The position numbers were made by a program, and so were the translations under genes. Below are positions 1 to 10,320 of a stretch of 64,000 nt of DNA, piece by piece. Position 1 is the first letter of the stretch; each line of letters begins with the position of its first letter. The notes beneath the pieces are model-generated. The model was not told the DNA's origin, searched no databases, and worked only from the letters and a program-made list of their open reading frames with translations. This stretch comes from Apiotrichum sp. Y4204 (Eukaryota; Basidiomycota; Tremellomycetes; Trichosporonales; Trichosporonaceae), in NCBI GenBank assembly GCA_025531455.1, contig JAMYHL010000056.1, positions 186,001-250,000 on the forward strand. The letters run 5' to 3'.

Positions 1-2329
1 AGTGACCAGGACGTCTTGAGCGATGACCTTTCCAATGCCATCAATGCCGGCCGAGATGCGCTCAGCGGCGGGGTTGGCAGTGCGAGGGAGAACACGGACA
101 GGAATAGACGGCTTGCCCTCGTCTCCCTGCTTCTTGACCGGCGGGGCAGAACCGGTTGTGGTGGAAGGGGATGCGGCCCCAAAGTGCTCCCAGAGATCCT
201 GCTTGAAGGCATCCATGTCGCCAACCATGTCGCCGCCGGCGTCTGCCGTGTGGAGGGGCATGAAGCGCTCGCCTCCGAGCTCGGCAAGCTTCTTGTCGAT
301 CAGCGTCGGGATTCGGTGGAACGTAGTCGCCCAATCGTGGTGTCCCGCGCCCATGACACAATACTTGACGCCCTTGGCGAGGTCCTTTTTCTCCGAGTGA
401 TCAATTGCGCCGACGAACATACGGGCGTTGTCCGTGGGCTTACCCTCGTAGCTTGCCGTGCAGATAACGACGGGGCCGTCGGTAGGAAGCGAGCCTCCGC
501 CAGCGATACTGTCAAGGTCGGACAAGGTGACGGCGAAGCCCTTCGCGGATCCCTCGGATGCGATCTCGTTGGCGAGACCCTCGCAAGAGCCCGAGTTGGA
601 GCCATAGAGAACGTAGAGCTTGCCCTTCCCGGTAACACTGGCGTCGGGAGCGGGCGCGTCCTTGGCGGAAGCCTTGGTCTTATCGCCAGCAGCCACCGCA
701 GCTCCGCCAGTGAGCAGCTCAGCAAGGAGACTTTGGTGCCTGTCCTTCCTGAGGTGCGCAATGATCTTGAAGTTGTCGGGTTTGACTGTGAGTGACTGGC
801 GGATCTCAAGATCATACGAGGGGTCCTCCATCTCGAGGTCGAATCGGGAGACGATAAGTGCAAGAGCCAGGTGTGCCTCTTGCAGCGCGAAGCCGCGGCC
901 GATACACGCGCGCGCGCCGTTTCCGAAAGGCTTGTACGCGTCCTTGGGAGGAGGACCATCGAGCCAGCGCTCGGGCTGGAACTCCTCGGCATCAGGACCC
1001 CACGCCTCGGGGTCGCGGTGCAGCTCATGGAGAAGCACCACGAGCGGCTCATCCTGCTCAACGTGGTAGCCGCCAGGGAGAATTTCACCGTCCTTGGCTT
1101 TTGCACCGACAGTCCAGGCAGGGGCAGTGGGCTGAAGACGAAGAGTCTCTTTGCAGATTGCGTCAATGTAGACCAGAGACGAAGGGTTGATCTTGAGGAG
1201 GTTGCCGCCCGCCTCCGCAATGACCTTGTCGGCCTCGGCACGTGCCTTCATGAAAGTGCTGAGCGTCAGAGTCGTACCCACTGGTAATTCAAAACTCTCT
1301 CACTCACCTGGGATTCTTGAGCATGTAGTAGGTGGCGAACGAGAGCATGCCTGAAGTCGTCTCGTGTCCGGCAATGAGGAACGTGACCATCTGATTGCGA
1401 ATGTTGTCGTCGGAAAGCTGTTCGCCCGTCTTCGGGTCCTTGTCGTTGATCATGTTGTTGAGGAGGTCATGGGCGTCGGGGTCGGGGTTTGCGCGGCGTG
1501 CCGCGACAATCTCGTCACATTGGCGGTGCAGTTCCTTAATGTCCTCCTGGTACTCGGCGTCACTCATGAACAGAACCTTGTTGAACACTTCTGGGCGGTT
1601 GGCACGGTGGCCAGATTCTACCAGCAGCTTGACCATGAGGTCAACGAAGGGATGCATCTGGGTGGTGAAGAACGAGTTGAAGCGGTAGCGGAACGCACAC
1701 CACCCGATTGTGTCCTGGAGTTAGACTGTATTCTTAACCGCACAACCAGGCCAACCTCCCAAGACCAGATGACAGCCTTGAGGAGGTCCTATACCAGACA
1801 AACTTACAAATGTTAGGCGGGTGTACGCATCGGCGGCTTCGAAGGGTTGGCCGGCATGGGTTTCCCATTGGAGCATCATCTGCGAGATAATCTCCATCAT
1901 CATAGGCTGCATCTTGCGGATCGCGAGAGGGCCAAATGCGGGGATGAGGACGCGGTGCGCCAGCGTCCAGTTGTGCTCTCCCGCATACGCAGTGAACAGG
2001 CCATCGCCAGCAAAGTTGCGCACCTGCTCCAGGGCACCCGGAAGGACCTTCTCGAACTTGTCCTCGTTGCAGATATAGTGGACGATGCGCTGGCTTGACA
2101 CGACGGTGATCATCTTGCCCAGCTGGAGCTTGTAGATCTCGCCGTAGAGACGGGCGAAGTGGCGCAGCGAGTTGAGCGGTGTCACCGTGTCCATGTCGAG
2201 GGCATTACCCAACAACCAGTTTCCTCGGGGCTGGGGGATCTTCTTGCGCGTCCCATCGTCGACCCACTCCTTCAGTTCGGGCTTGGCGGCCTTCTTCTCT
2301 TCCTTCTTTTGTGATGTTGGGTTTGACAT
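1..2329 (-). CDS. Bifunctional cytochrome P450/NADPH-P450 reductase, CYP505 (P450foxy) type, 3' end missing
   Basis: Self-sufficient fatty-acid hydroxylase: a heme P450 domain fused to a CPR-type reductase, usually hydroxylating sub-terminal carbons of fatty acids. Exons (minus): 2329-1808, 1714-1308, 1258 to 1 and beyond. The junctions join in frame as RLTF|DTIGW and KNP(S)TFMKA. Visible motifs in order: proline-rich entry IPQPRGNWLLGN, I-helix AGHETTSG, K-helix KETLRL, heme loop FGNGARACIGRGFAL with the ligand Cys, and an FMN-binding start KLYVLYGSNSGSCEGLANEIA of a flavodoxin domain that runs off the window. About 730 of roughly 1050-1100 expected residues are present; the FAD/NADPH domains lie outside. 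The N-terminus is Lys/Glu-rich with no membrane anchor, as expected of soluble CYP505 enzymes. The start ATG at 2329 is the first in frame and lies about 70 nt below a TATA box. Confidence 0.92.
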
Positions 2330-2396
2330 GATGGTTGGGTGTGTATGAGTTGGGGTTGGGGCTGGAGCGAACCGGTCAGTGGGAATCCTTTGGAGA

Positions 2397-2404
2397 CTTA
2401 TATA
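2397..2404 (-). promoter_or_regulatory. TATA box of the CYP505 gene
   Basis: On the minus strand the octamer TATATAAG lies 68-75 nt upstream of the P450 start codon, a plausible core promoter position for a short-leader, inducible gene. Assigned from sequence and position only. Confidence 0.5.
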
Positions 2405-3893
2405 TCATCGACTTCCATCACAGTGGGGCGCCTTGGTTGTTACCAGGTCACCGGTATGTTAGGCGGTTGTCGGTGTCACGGGCCGAGTTCGATGCTCTAT
2501 ACATGCATCGGTTACCGGCAGCGGGCCCCGAGACAACAGGGAGAGGGCTGGATTGCGCCGGGCTTTGTCGACAAAGTCCTACATTAGCACTTTACCAGGG
2601 CTTACCTGGCAACCAATGCCGGAAGTCAAGGTGGAGCTGCTAACTTTTAGGCAGTTTGATGTCATCAGCCACGTTCGATGATAATCTGGCGCCCTGTGAG
2701 TGGTTCACAGCTTGTGAAGCGGGGGCGGCTTGCGCGAGCCGCCGGCAAGGTTGCGGCCCCAAGTAGCTGGAACAGCGACATGGCCGAGGCGCTGTGCACC
2801 ATTGCCGATGACGTGTTGGCGCGGTGATAATCTCGGAGCTCGGGGTCCGTGGCCCAAGGTCCATTGTGGTGAACTATGAAAAGATTAATTCAGTAATTTA
2901 GTATAAACCACCGCAATCCACGTTGTTTCCAAACTGGTGGCTGCTTGCTTGGCTGGCGGAGAGGTCCCCGAGCTCCGCAACTCCTCCCCGAGTCCATGGG
3001 CATGACAGTCCGCCATGAGAATGCTATTCATTGGCCAAGACAACGCGCAGCTAAAAGGTACGGAATCACGGCGCTTCCCGACAGTCTGGTGCCGACTTGT
3101 CCGGCCTGTATGGTCTCCATCCCCACAGCGGCACTGCGCAGCGGCCCTGAACACCGTCCCCGAGTGTGCAGGCACCGTTCTTGGCTCTGCCGGACATTAA
3201 TCTTCCTCGCCTCAGGATTTCACGTGTCAGAAAACCTTGTGTGACCTGGTACTCTCCAAGGTATCGCGAGTTACATGGCTTCTTCACATTAATACCCCAA
3301 AAAACAATGTGCAGTACTCTGCTGTATCACTCTGCGCTTCAACCACCCCGTCGTGACGCAGTCACTATGGTGTGCCCATGCGCATATTCCCACCGGCCAG
3401 ACGGATCGTAGCGAGAGATAAAATGAGAGTTGGGTCGTATGACACTTCATTGCGGACACCGCGATGGGAGATGCGGCCTATGACAGGGTTGATATAAGAT
3501 TTTAAGATGAATGGCGAGCCGTCAAACGCTTTATGAATTCTGCAACATTGTCGACTCTAGCCGAAACACATGAATACGTCGCGCCCTATCTGGCGTAGTT
3601 GTTTGCGCCACATGATTGATAGCAATATCAGGCCACCCCACTCCTTGTCTCCGGGTAAGTCATGCGCCAGCAGCTGTCGGATGAATTGACCTGGGAACTA
3701 AACTGCTGAATGGGACATTGAGGTCAGGATTTTCTGCAGAGGTCGTGCGCGAGACGCAAAGACTAGAGATAGAGCCCAAAGACGAAAGATTGGATGTCTA
3801 TTGAGAACCAACGAGACAACTGATCAAGACGACGATCATTCTCCACTTCCGGATCAACCCACCAGCCAACTCAGACATCCTGCAATGATCATT

Positions 3894-3931
3894 AGATCAT
3901 TTTAAAGCAGATCATTCTAAAGCAGATCATG
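3894..3931. repeat. 15-bp tandem repeat, AGATCATTYTAAAGC
   Basis: Two adjacent near-identical 15-bp units (3894-3908 and 3909-3923, differing by one T/C) are followed by a third truncated copy starting AGATCATG. The repeat forms the centre of the GATC-rich block between about 3830 and 4080. Confidence 0.8.
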
Positions 3932-4161
3932 ACGATGATGAGAGATCAACAGATCAGCTGGTCTCACCGATCAACTAGATCATCGTCGAGATGAGGTTCA
4001 GTAAGTCAAACACACAAATACATCGCGCACCTCGCTCGTCGATCCGTTCATCGATCGGCCCAAGGTCCCAAGATCGGCAAGACCTGCGATTCGTCCGTCA
4101 TGCGTCCGTGAGCTGTTAGCCACTGTGTGCATGAGTGCACATTTCGGCCAAAACAAAAATT

Positions 4162-4247
4162 CTCCCAACCCTGATTCGAACAGGGGACCGACGGATTTGC
4201 TAGATAACCATTACAGTCCGGCGCTCTACCAACTGAGCTATTGAGAG
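4162..4247 (-). tRNA. tRNA-Tyr (GTA) with a 14-nt intron
   Basis: The minus strand folds as a full cloverleaf. The acceptor arm CTCTCAA pairs with TTGGGAG (one T-G pair), the D arm is AGCTCAGTTGGTAGAGC, and the T arm is CCCTG-TTCGAAT-CAGGG. The anticodon GTA is at 4214-4212. The intron (4210-4197) follows position 37, the canonical site, and eukaryotic tRNA-Tyr genes normally carry one. The outermost anticodon-stem pair (27-43) looks like a C-T mismatch. Internal A and B box promoter sequences are intact. It sits between the CYP505 upstream region and the 3' side of the Sds3-like gene. Confidence 0.92.
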
Positions 4248-4539
4248 GACTTGAAATATTTTCCGCTGCTCTTTCGTATAGAATGGAGAATCGAAGACTG
4301 TTGACTGTTGGACTAAGATTCAGATCACAGTATCACGGCTGCAGTTCACTCACGCATTAGTAGAAGAATGCAGAAACTCATGCATGCACAATGATAGATG
4401 CTGTTATGGCTGGAGTGCGTGCAGGCCCCCCACATCCGCTCACTATGGATTGGGACAGGGATAGAAGGCTGGGTGCCATGGCCATGACCATTAATGCTAA
4501 CCCAACTAGCGTCTTGGGTAAAAGCTACAGTATAATGCT

Positions 4540-6882
4540 TTAAGGACGCGAGCCTGCGAATGCAGGCGGGGGTGGGCCCCCGCCAGGGTAACCGCGACGG
4601 TCATAATAATGGTAGTCTCCCCACTCATCATTCGGCGGAGGCCGAGCCCAGTATCCGGCCGGAGTCGCGGTTTGGGGTTGCGGTGGAGGATGAGCTGACA
4701 GGGGTGCGGTTGCTGTCTGCGGCATTGGGGGCGGAGGGATGTAACCGCCAGGCCCGGGTCCGACGTGACGATCACGAGGGCCCCACCAGTCGCCACGGTC
4801 ATCGTAGCGCGGGGGTGGGCGGGATGCCGAGGGAAGAGGAGGTGGACGGCCATGGGGGTCCATAGGGGGTGGATGAGGGTATGGGCGATCATACGGCGGG
4901 CCAGCTCGGTCGTAAGGGTGGGGCGGCAAGCGATCGCGAGGATCTGCACCAAGCGGGGGTGGTGGGGGGCGGTCACGAGGATCATTAAGAGGAGGTGGAG
5001 GGCGGTCACGGGGGTCCACCAACGGAGGCGGACGTGGATCACGCAAATCCCCGAGCTGTGGTGGTGGTGGACGCTCCCGGGGATCCAGAGGAGGGGGAGG
5101 ACGCGGGTCGAGTGGCGGGGGACGGTCTCGGGAGTAGGGGTCAAGAATGTCCATTCGTCGCAGGGGTGCGTGAGGAGGTGGCGGTGGATGGGAGAACGCG
5201 ATGGGTTCATTACGAGGCTCAAGCTCAACCGGATGGGGAATGGGAGTCGGGGCGGGAGGGGCGCGGCGCGATGTCTTGCGGGGTACTGGCGCCGCCTTAA
5301 CAAGGGGGATGGCAGGCGGAGATGGTGAAGGCGCTCGGGCTCTTGGCTGAACCGACTTTGGGGGTGGCGGTAGAGGAGGCAACGGCTCAACAGCCTCAGG
5401 CTCGGGCTCTAGCTGTTCAATCTCGTCCTCTTCGCTTTCCTCGTCCTCCTCCTCGGACGACGACTCGGGAGGCGCTTCACGTAGTCCAAGTCGTATGAGG
5501 TCGCTTTGAGCTTCCTTCATGGTGGCCATGCGGGGAGTAAGGGACACATCTGCCCGTTGCCGAATATGATCGCCGACTCGAACGAGCGTCTTTCTGCGTG
5601 TTCCCTTAGAAAGCAGGCGTTTCGTTGGAACAGTCCAACCGCCAGAACCACGCCCCTCCTTGAGTGTCGGCATGTTGGTATACATGCGTTTCGTGAACGG
5701 CTTGCCTCGGTCATGATATACCCTCTCAGCGTCCAGTCGTGAAACGACACGGCGGTTCTCGAATGTCATCAACGCCGCGAGGTCTTCACAGTCTTGCTTA
5801 TATTGTCAGCGTCACGTTGTAGGTCATGTCACTGTGTAACTTACCCTGAATTGACACCGAATCTGACCGAGTTCCTGTAAGTAGAGCCTGTCAAGCTCAC
5901 GGAGCTCGCACTCCTCGTGATATTTATTGTAGGCCAGCTGAATGTCGCGGCGACGCTCCACCTCATCCCAGAGAGCGAGAAGCTGGGGGTGGGTGTTGTC
6001 AAGCAGCATTTGCTCCTGCTGGTCCAGGGCCTCAAGAGCAGCATCAATAAGAGCATGTCGTGCACGTTGTTCAGCAACAGCCTTGGGGTCGTCTGGGTCG
6101 ACTTCACCCTTGCGAAGCCATTTGCGGCGTTTTCGGGGCGCTCGCTTGGGCGGTTCGTTCTCCTGCGCGGTATTGGTGGTGGGAGGCGGGGCAGGGTTGG
6201 ATCCCTTTGTTGAATCCGAGGTCTCGTTTAGCGCAGTGTCATTCGGCCGTTTGTCACCGATGGTCGCAACGACAGGGATGGTTGGTTTTGGCGGCTCTGC
6301 AGATAAAGAAGAATCAACCTCGGGAGTTTTGCTGGCGTGTGAAGGAGGTGTGTGCAGCTCGGAGCTGACGGTTGTGATTTCATCGTCGGCCTTGCGCTTG
6401 CGGCCTATTACGAGCATTATCTTTTGCGACTTAGGAGGTGGTGGTGTGACGGCGGAATTGTTATGATCAACAGCGGCCAGGGTCGAAACGATCGGGGCGC
6501 TGTTGATGTCGCCTTCCGCGCCTGGGGATTCCACCTGTTGTTGTCCGTCATCTTGAGCCGTACCCGTTGTTAAAGATTTGGAAATCTCATTATGAACAGG
6601 GCCCTCCAAAGAGTCATCGTTGGGGACGAGGACTTCCGAAGTTGACATTTTCTCAGGCGACGGTTCTTTACTTGTCTGGCTTCTGCGCGAGCGAGTGGAT
6701 ACGGGTCCGGATGCCGTTACTGGACGCGTGGGGGAGACGCTGGAGCCGTTAGGCGTGGCTCCTGCTGAACGGCCACGCGCGAAGCGAGACTTGGTAACGG
6801 AGGATGAGGCGGAGTCGGGTGTGGTTGTGGGCAATGGATTGGGAGTGGGTGGGTGCGGAGAATATACTGCGGATGTTGACAT
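4540..6882 (-). CDS. Sds3-like domain protein, probable Rpd3L-type histone deacetylase complex subunit
   Basis: Two coding exons, 6882-5845 and 5796-4540, give 764 aa; the 48-nt intron joins RCQFR to QDCEDLAALM in phase 0. The supporting region is the Glu/Arg-rich helical segment at about residues 277-400, containing DNTHPQLLALWDEVERRRD and CELRELDRLYLQELGQIR. This matches the coiled Sds3-like domain shared by Sds3, Dep1 and BRMS1, which scaffold Sin3/Rpd3 deacetylase. It is preceded by a basic patch (RAPRKRRKWLRKGE) that could be a nuclear signal. An acidic run of Ser/Glu/Asp follows the domain. The C-terminal 200 residues are a degenerate Pro/Arg/Asp repeat of the DPRDRPPPP type, ending in a Gly/Tyr/Pro-rich tail. 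The N-terminus is Ser/Thr/Pro-rich and disordered. Whether it is the Sds3 or the Dep1 ortholog cannot be decided here. A far-upstream leader exon is possible (see 6885-9539). Confidence 0.62.
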
Positions 6883-6884
6883 GG

Positions 6885-9539
6885 CTGAGAGAAGTGTAAG
6901 CTCAGAGACATGGGAGTGGGGGATGCGTAGGGGATGGCATGTTATGGTTGGGGGTGCAAGCTAAGCGGGGCCAAGCGGGAGTGTGGACAGTTTAATAAGG
7001 ATGGATGTAAAGTGTGTGGCGTCTGGACGGCAATGGATGAACCAGGCCGACCAAGAGAGAGGCCAGGAGTGGTGATGGTGGTTGTGGTGGTGGTGGTGAC
7101 TGCACCAAGGAAGTGGGTGGTGATTACGGATGAGGGACCGACGACAGACCGCGGACCCAGACGAGGCTTTACTCCACAGACGAGAACAGCCCAGGCACAG
7201 GAAAGACCTGCGAGCGGTACCTGCGACAATCAAGTCTCACACGAGATCAATGTCCGTCGCAGATGTCAGGAATGGCAGAATCGGTGGAATCCAGCTGGCG
7301 CAAAGTCGCGGCCCCTGCCGTAGTGTTCCGCTCTGTGGTCCACGCTGTTGGGCGGTGACACTGAGCTTTTCTGCTTCTCTACTATTCTTCTTCTTGCGGT
7401 GTGTATCGTCACTGTCCAAGACAGCAACGCAGCGCCAGCAACGTCCCACCACCACGCGGGAATTTCGAGAACCAGTTAACCAGGGACGAGAGCAGCGAAG
7501 GCAGGCCACAGCCAGGGGCCAAGCCAAGGGGGTGACGGCGATGGCGATGGGCGCGACGATCATCATAGCCACGCCAGCGCGGCCCAATTTTTCCTTTTCC
7601 TACACAAACGAACTACCGGCCCAGATCCAGACACACAACCAGAAATCGCAAAGTGTTCCCTTACGTAAAGGAGAAGTGCGGAGTCCCCAGCCGACTTTGA
7701 TAAGATGAGGGGATCAACTAGGGGATGATACAGCCATAAAGTGAAGAAGCGCGTAGCGATCTGTTTTCTCTTCTTTTTTCTTTTTTTTTTCCTTTTTTTT
7801 TCTCTTATTTTTCGCTCGCTTTTTCTTCAGGCTTTCTGTTTGTCCCTTGATTGTCCCTGCCCTGAGAGCCGTCGTCATCACTGCCGCCCATCAGCCACGA
7901 GCCCAGTGCCCTGTGTACAGTGCGCGACGGCAGTGCCCCAGCCCAGCCGGGCCAGCCCTCGATCAGAGATCACAGGCAGGAGATCACGAAAATGACCGCA
8001 CAACACACAGTTACACAGCTACACAGACTCTGGGTCTCTGGGTCTCCTCTCCGCCTCTCGTCTCCCTCACGGACCTCGGGGCCATTTGGGCTTTCGCGCG
8101 TTTGGCCGTTTTGGCCACCGGACTCAGCCTACTTTTGCCCCCCTGTTCCTTCCTCCCTTCTCCCGCCTTGTCTATTTCGACCAGTCCGTCTGGACCATCA
8201 AACTTGGTCTTTCAGGGACAAGGGGGAAAGGGGGGGGTCGGGGCACGGAAACCTATTCCTCAGCCTCTCCCATTTTTTTCTGTGCCGTTCTTCGCGTGCA
8301 TCTGGCGCTCCCGCCCGGATCCACCCCCCTCCAGTTTCCATATATTCTGCCCTTTCGGCTCGCGTATCCACCCAACACAAGGCAGCGTAATGCTGGTATT
8401 GGGCACATGTGCAAGAGGAATAGGGCAGGTATATCCTCGAATCCTCGATGTGAGAAGCCTCATATCGGACTGCCAAGCACGACGCGATAGCACCAGACCA
8501 TACGCACACAAGATGTACTGTCGTCCACGCATGTATCACGTCAGTGATCTCGTCGCTTGCGAGGAGATCAATGCACGGTTGTGCCCGGACAAACATGCCC
8601 AGGGAGGAAGAAAACATCAAGAGGTGGGGGGGGGGGAATGGCCGATGCGCTCGTTAGGGTGCGGTGGAGGGCAGCCGATCTCTCCAGGTAGAACAGGGCG
8701 GTTCACACCTAAAAGCTCGGGCGGCAAGACCTGCAAGACCACATCCACACAATAGGTGCGTGCCTCCCTGTCCTCCGTTCGGCCCCTCCCTGTCTAGGCA
8801 TGTCTGTACAGACATGCGTTTTTTCTATGCGTGCTGGGTAGCGGCGTGCAGATCGCCGTAGATTTGCCGCCCATACATACCCGAGAGCATGCCCAGCACT
8901 ATATGACAGCGGAGTTAGGTATTGGCACAATGTATACACTACTGTGTATACATGTGCGCAGGAATGGAAAAGGAGGACAGGAAGTGCACAACAGGTTGGG
9001 CACGAGCGAGGGGAGAGACAAGGAAGAATGTTCCTGAATGGAAGGACGGCGGGACACGAAGCAAGAGACGAGGATGGCAGGCAGTGAAGGCATAAGAGAG
9101 AACGACAGGCATTGCAAGAAGAGGAACGGGGCGAAGGAGATCACAAGAAGCGCAACGCAAACAGGCCCCATAGATGGAGAGTAGGCTGGGATATGGCAAC
9201 CACGTCTTGACGACTATCACGAAAAGACGTGCGATGGCACACAAATCACGCCTAAGGGATGCAAGAACGAGAATGCTAGTGATGCCGACGACGACGGATG
9301 CACAAGAGAATGAAGACAAGGTTGAACAGCACCGAGGTTCTTTGGGATGTCTGGAAGGACCGACAGCTGCGACATGGATTTACAACGAGTGGGCAAAATC
9401 GACAGCACGAACAGAGCACAACACACAAAAGAGCCACGAGCAGAGAACAGAGACACAACCACAAGAAGGATGCAAACAGGATGGATGCAGGAAAGAAGGA
9501 GTGGTGGAAAGGTAGGTGGGATGGGTGGGTGTCACTCAC
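6885..9539 (-). other. Candidate long 5' leader intron of the Sds3-like gene
   Basis: Inference. A strong acceptor (CTTCTCTCAG) ends two bases before the ATG at 6882, with a possible branch site CTTAC just upstream. The best consensus donor found upstream on the minus strand is CAG|GTGAGT at 9540/9539. Right of that donor, to about 10350, the minus strand is strongly pyrimidine-rich, like leaders of other genes here. If used, the intron is 2655 nt, some fifty times the local norm. Confidence 0.3.
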
Positions 9540-10288
9540 CTGGACTGGTGTGGAAGCCGCCTACCATGGAAGTTTGCGCTTGCCCTTTGGCCTTGCTGGG
9601 TTGTGCCCGTCCCTCACGCGATCCGATCAAATCGGGTGCTAGTTGTGGTGAGAGACGAGTGTTGCAGTGGTGGTGATACGCAGTTGCTTGCTGTTGAGGA
9701 GCGCTATGTACGGATTGACAACGTCGGGGGGGTATCTATTGTTGATGATGACGATAATGTAAAGTGGACGAAAGCGAAGGGGAAGGCGTCGAGTGGAATG
9801 GTGTGGGTGTGGGTAGTCGCGGTGGCTCTCCCTGGTCGGGTTAGGATTCCGCTTCTATACTACCTTCAACTACGCCAACCACTGGCCACTGGGTCGGTCC
9901 GTATGCCTCACTTAGATAAAGGCCAATGTAGTCGCGCGAGTAGTATGTGCACTCTTGCAAAGCTTGTATGCACGCGTACTCGAAAAGTGAAGGCAGAGAG
10001 TGACGGACAAAGTGGGGGAGGGGGGTGGTTCAACGCAAGAGACGCGAAGCAACGATGGAGGGCCTGGAGAGGGGGATGTGGGGGGCGGGGGGAAGGGAAT
10101 GAGGACAGAGGAGAGAGACGGCAGGTACAGAGGGAGATCAGAGATCAGAGACACGGTTGAGGGACGACAAGAGAGAGGCCGAGGATCCGAGGAGCTAGGA
10201 GCTGACGGTATAACGGTAGCACAACCAACTCCGGTCCCCCCAATCCCTTCCCTTTCCCTTGGCCCTTGCGGCCCCCCTTGGCCCTTGA

Positions 10289-10320
10289 GCCTTGTGGCCT
10301 TGTGGCCTTGTGGCCTTGTG
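10289..10320. repeat. Four tandem copies of GCCTTGTG
   Basis: Perfect octamer repeated four times (10289, 10297, 10305, 10313), preceded by related TTGGCCCTTG words. Related GTGGCCTTGTGGCC strings recur near 45150 and 59120. Confidence 0.85.

Larger units (their letters stand above)
2330..4161. other. Intergenic region upstream of CYP505, with a GATC-dense block
   Basis: No supported protein gene. The left part holds the CYP505 promoter. From about 3830 to 4080 the sequence is exceptionally rich in GATC (about 14 occurrences), including the tandem repeat listed separately. Open frames here are short and resemble nothing recognisable. Confidence 0.6.

Noticed and set aside
3830..4080. GATC cluster as a Dam-type replication origin
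   Set aside because: The DNA is eukaryotic (introns, tRNA-Tyr intron, U6); Dam/SeqA biology does not apply.
7847..8755. 302-codon plus-strand open frame
   Set aside because: Begins at TTG rather than ATG, has no domain-like pattern, and lies in CT-rich non-coding sequence.
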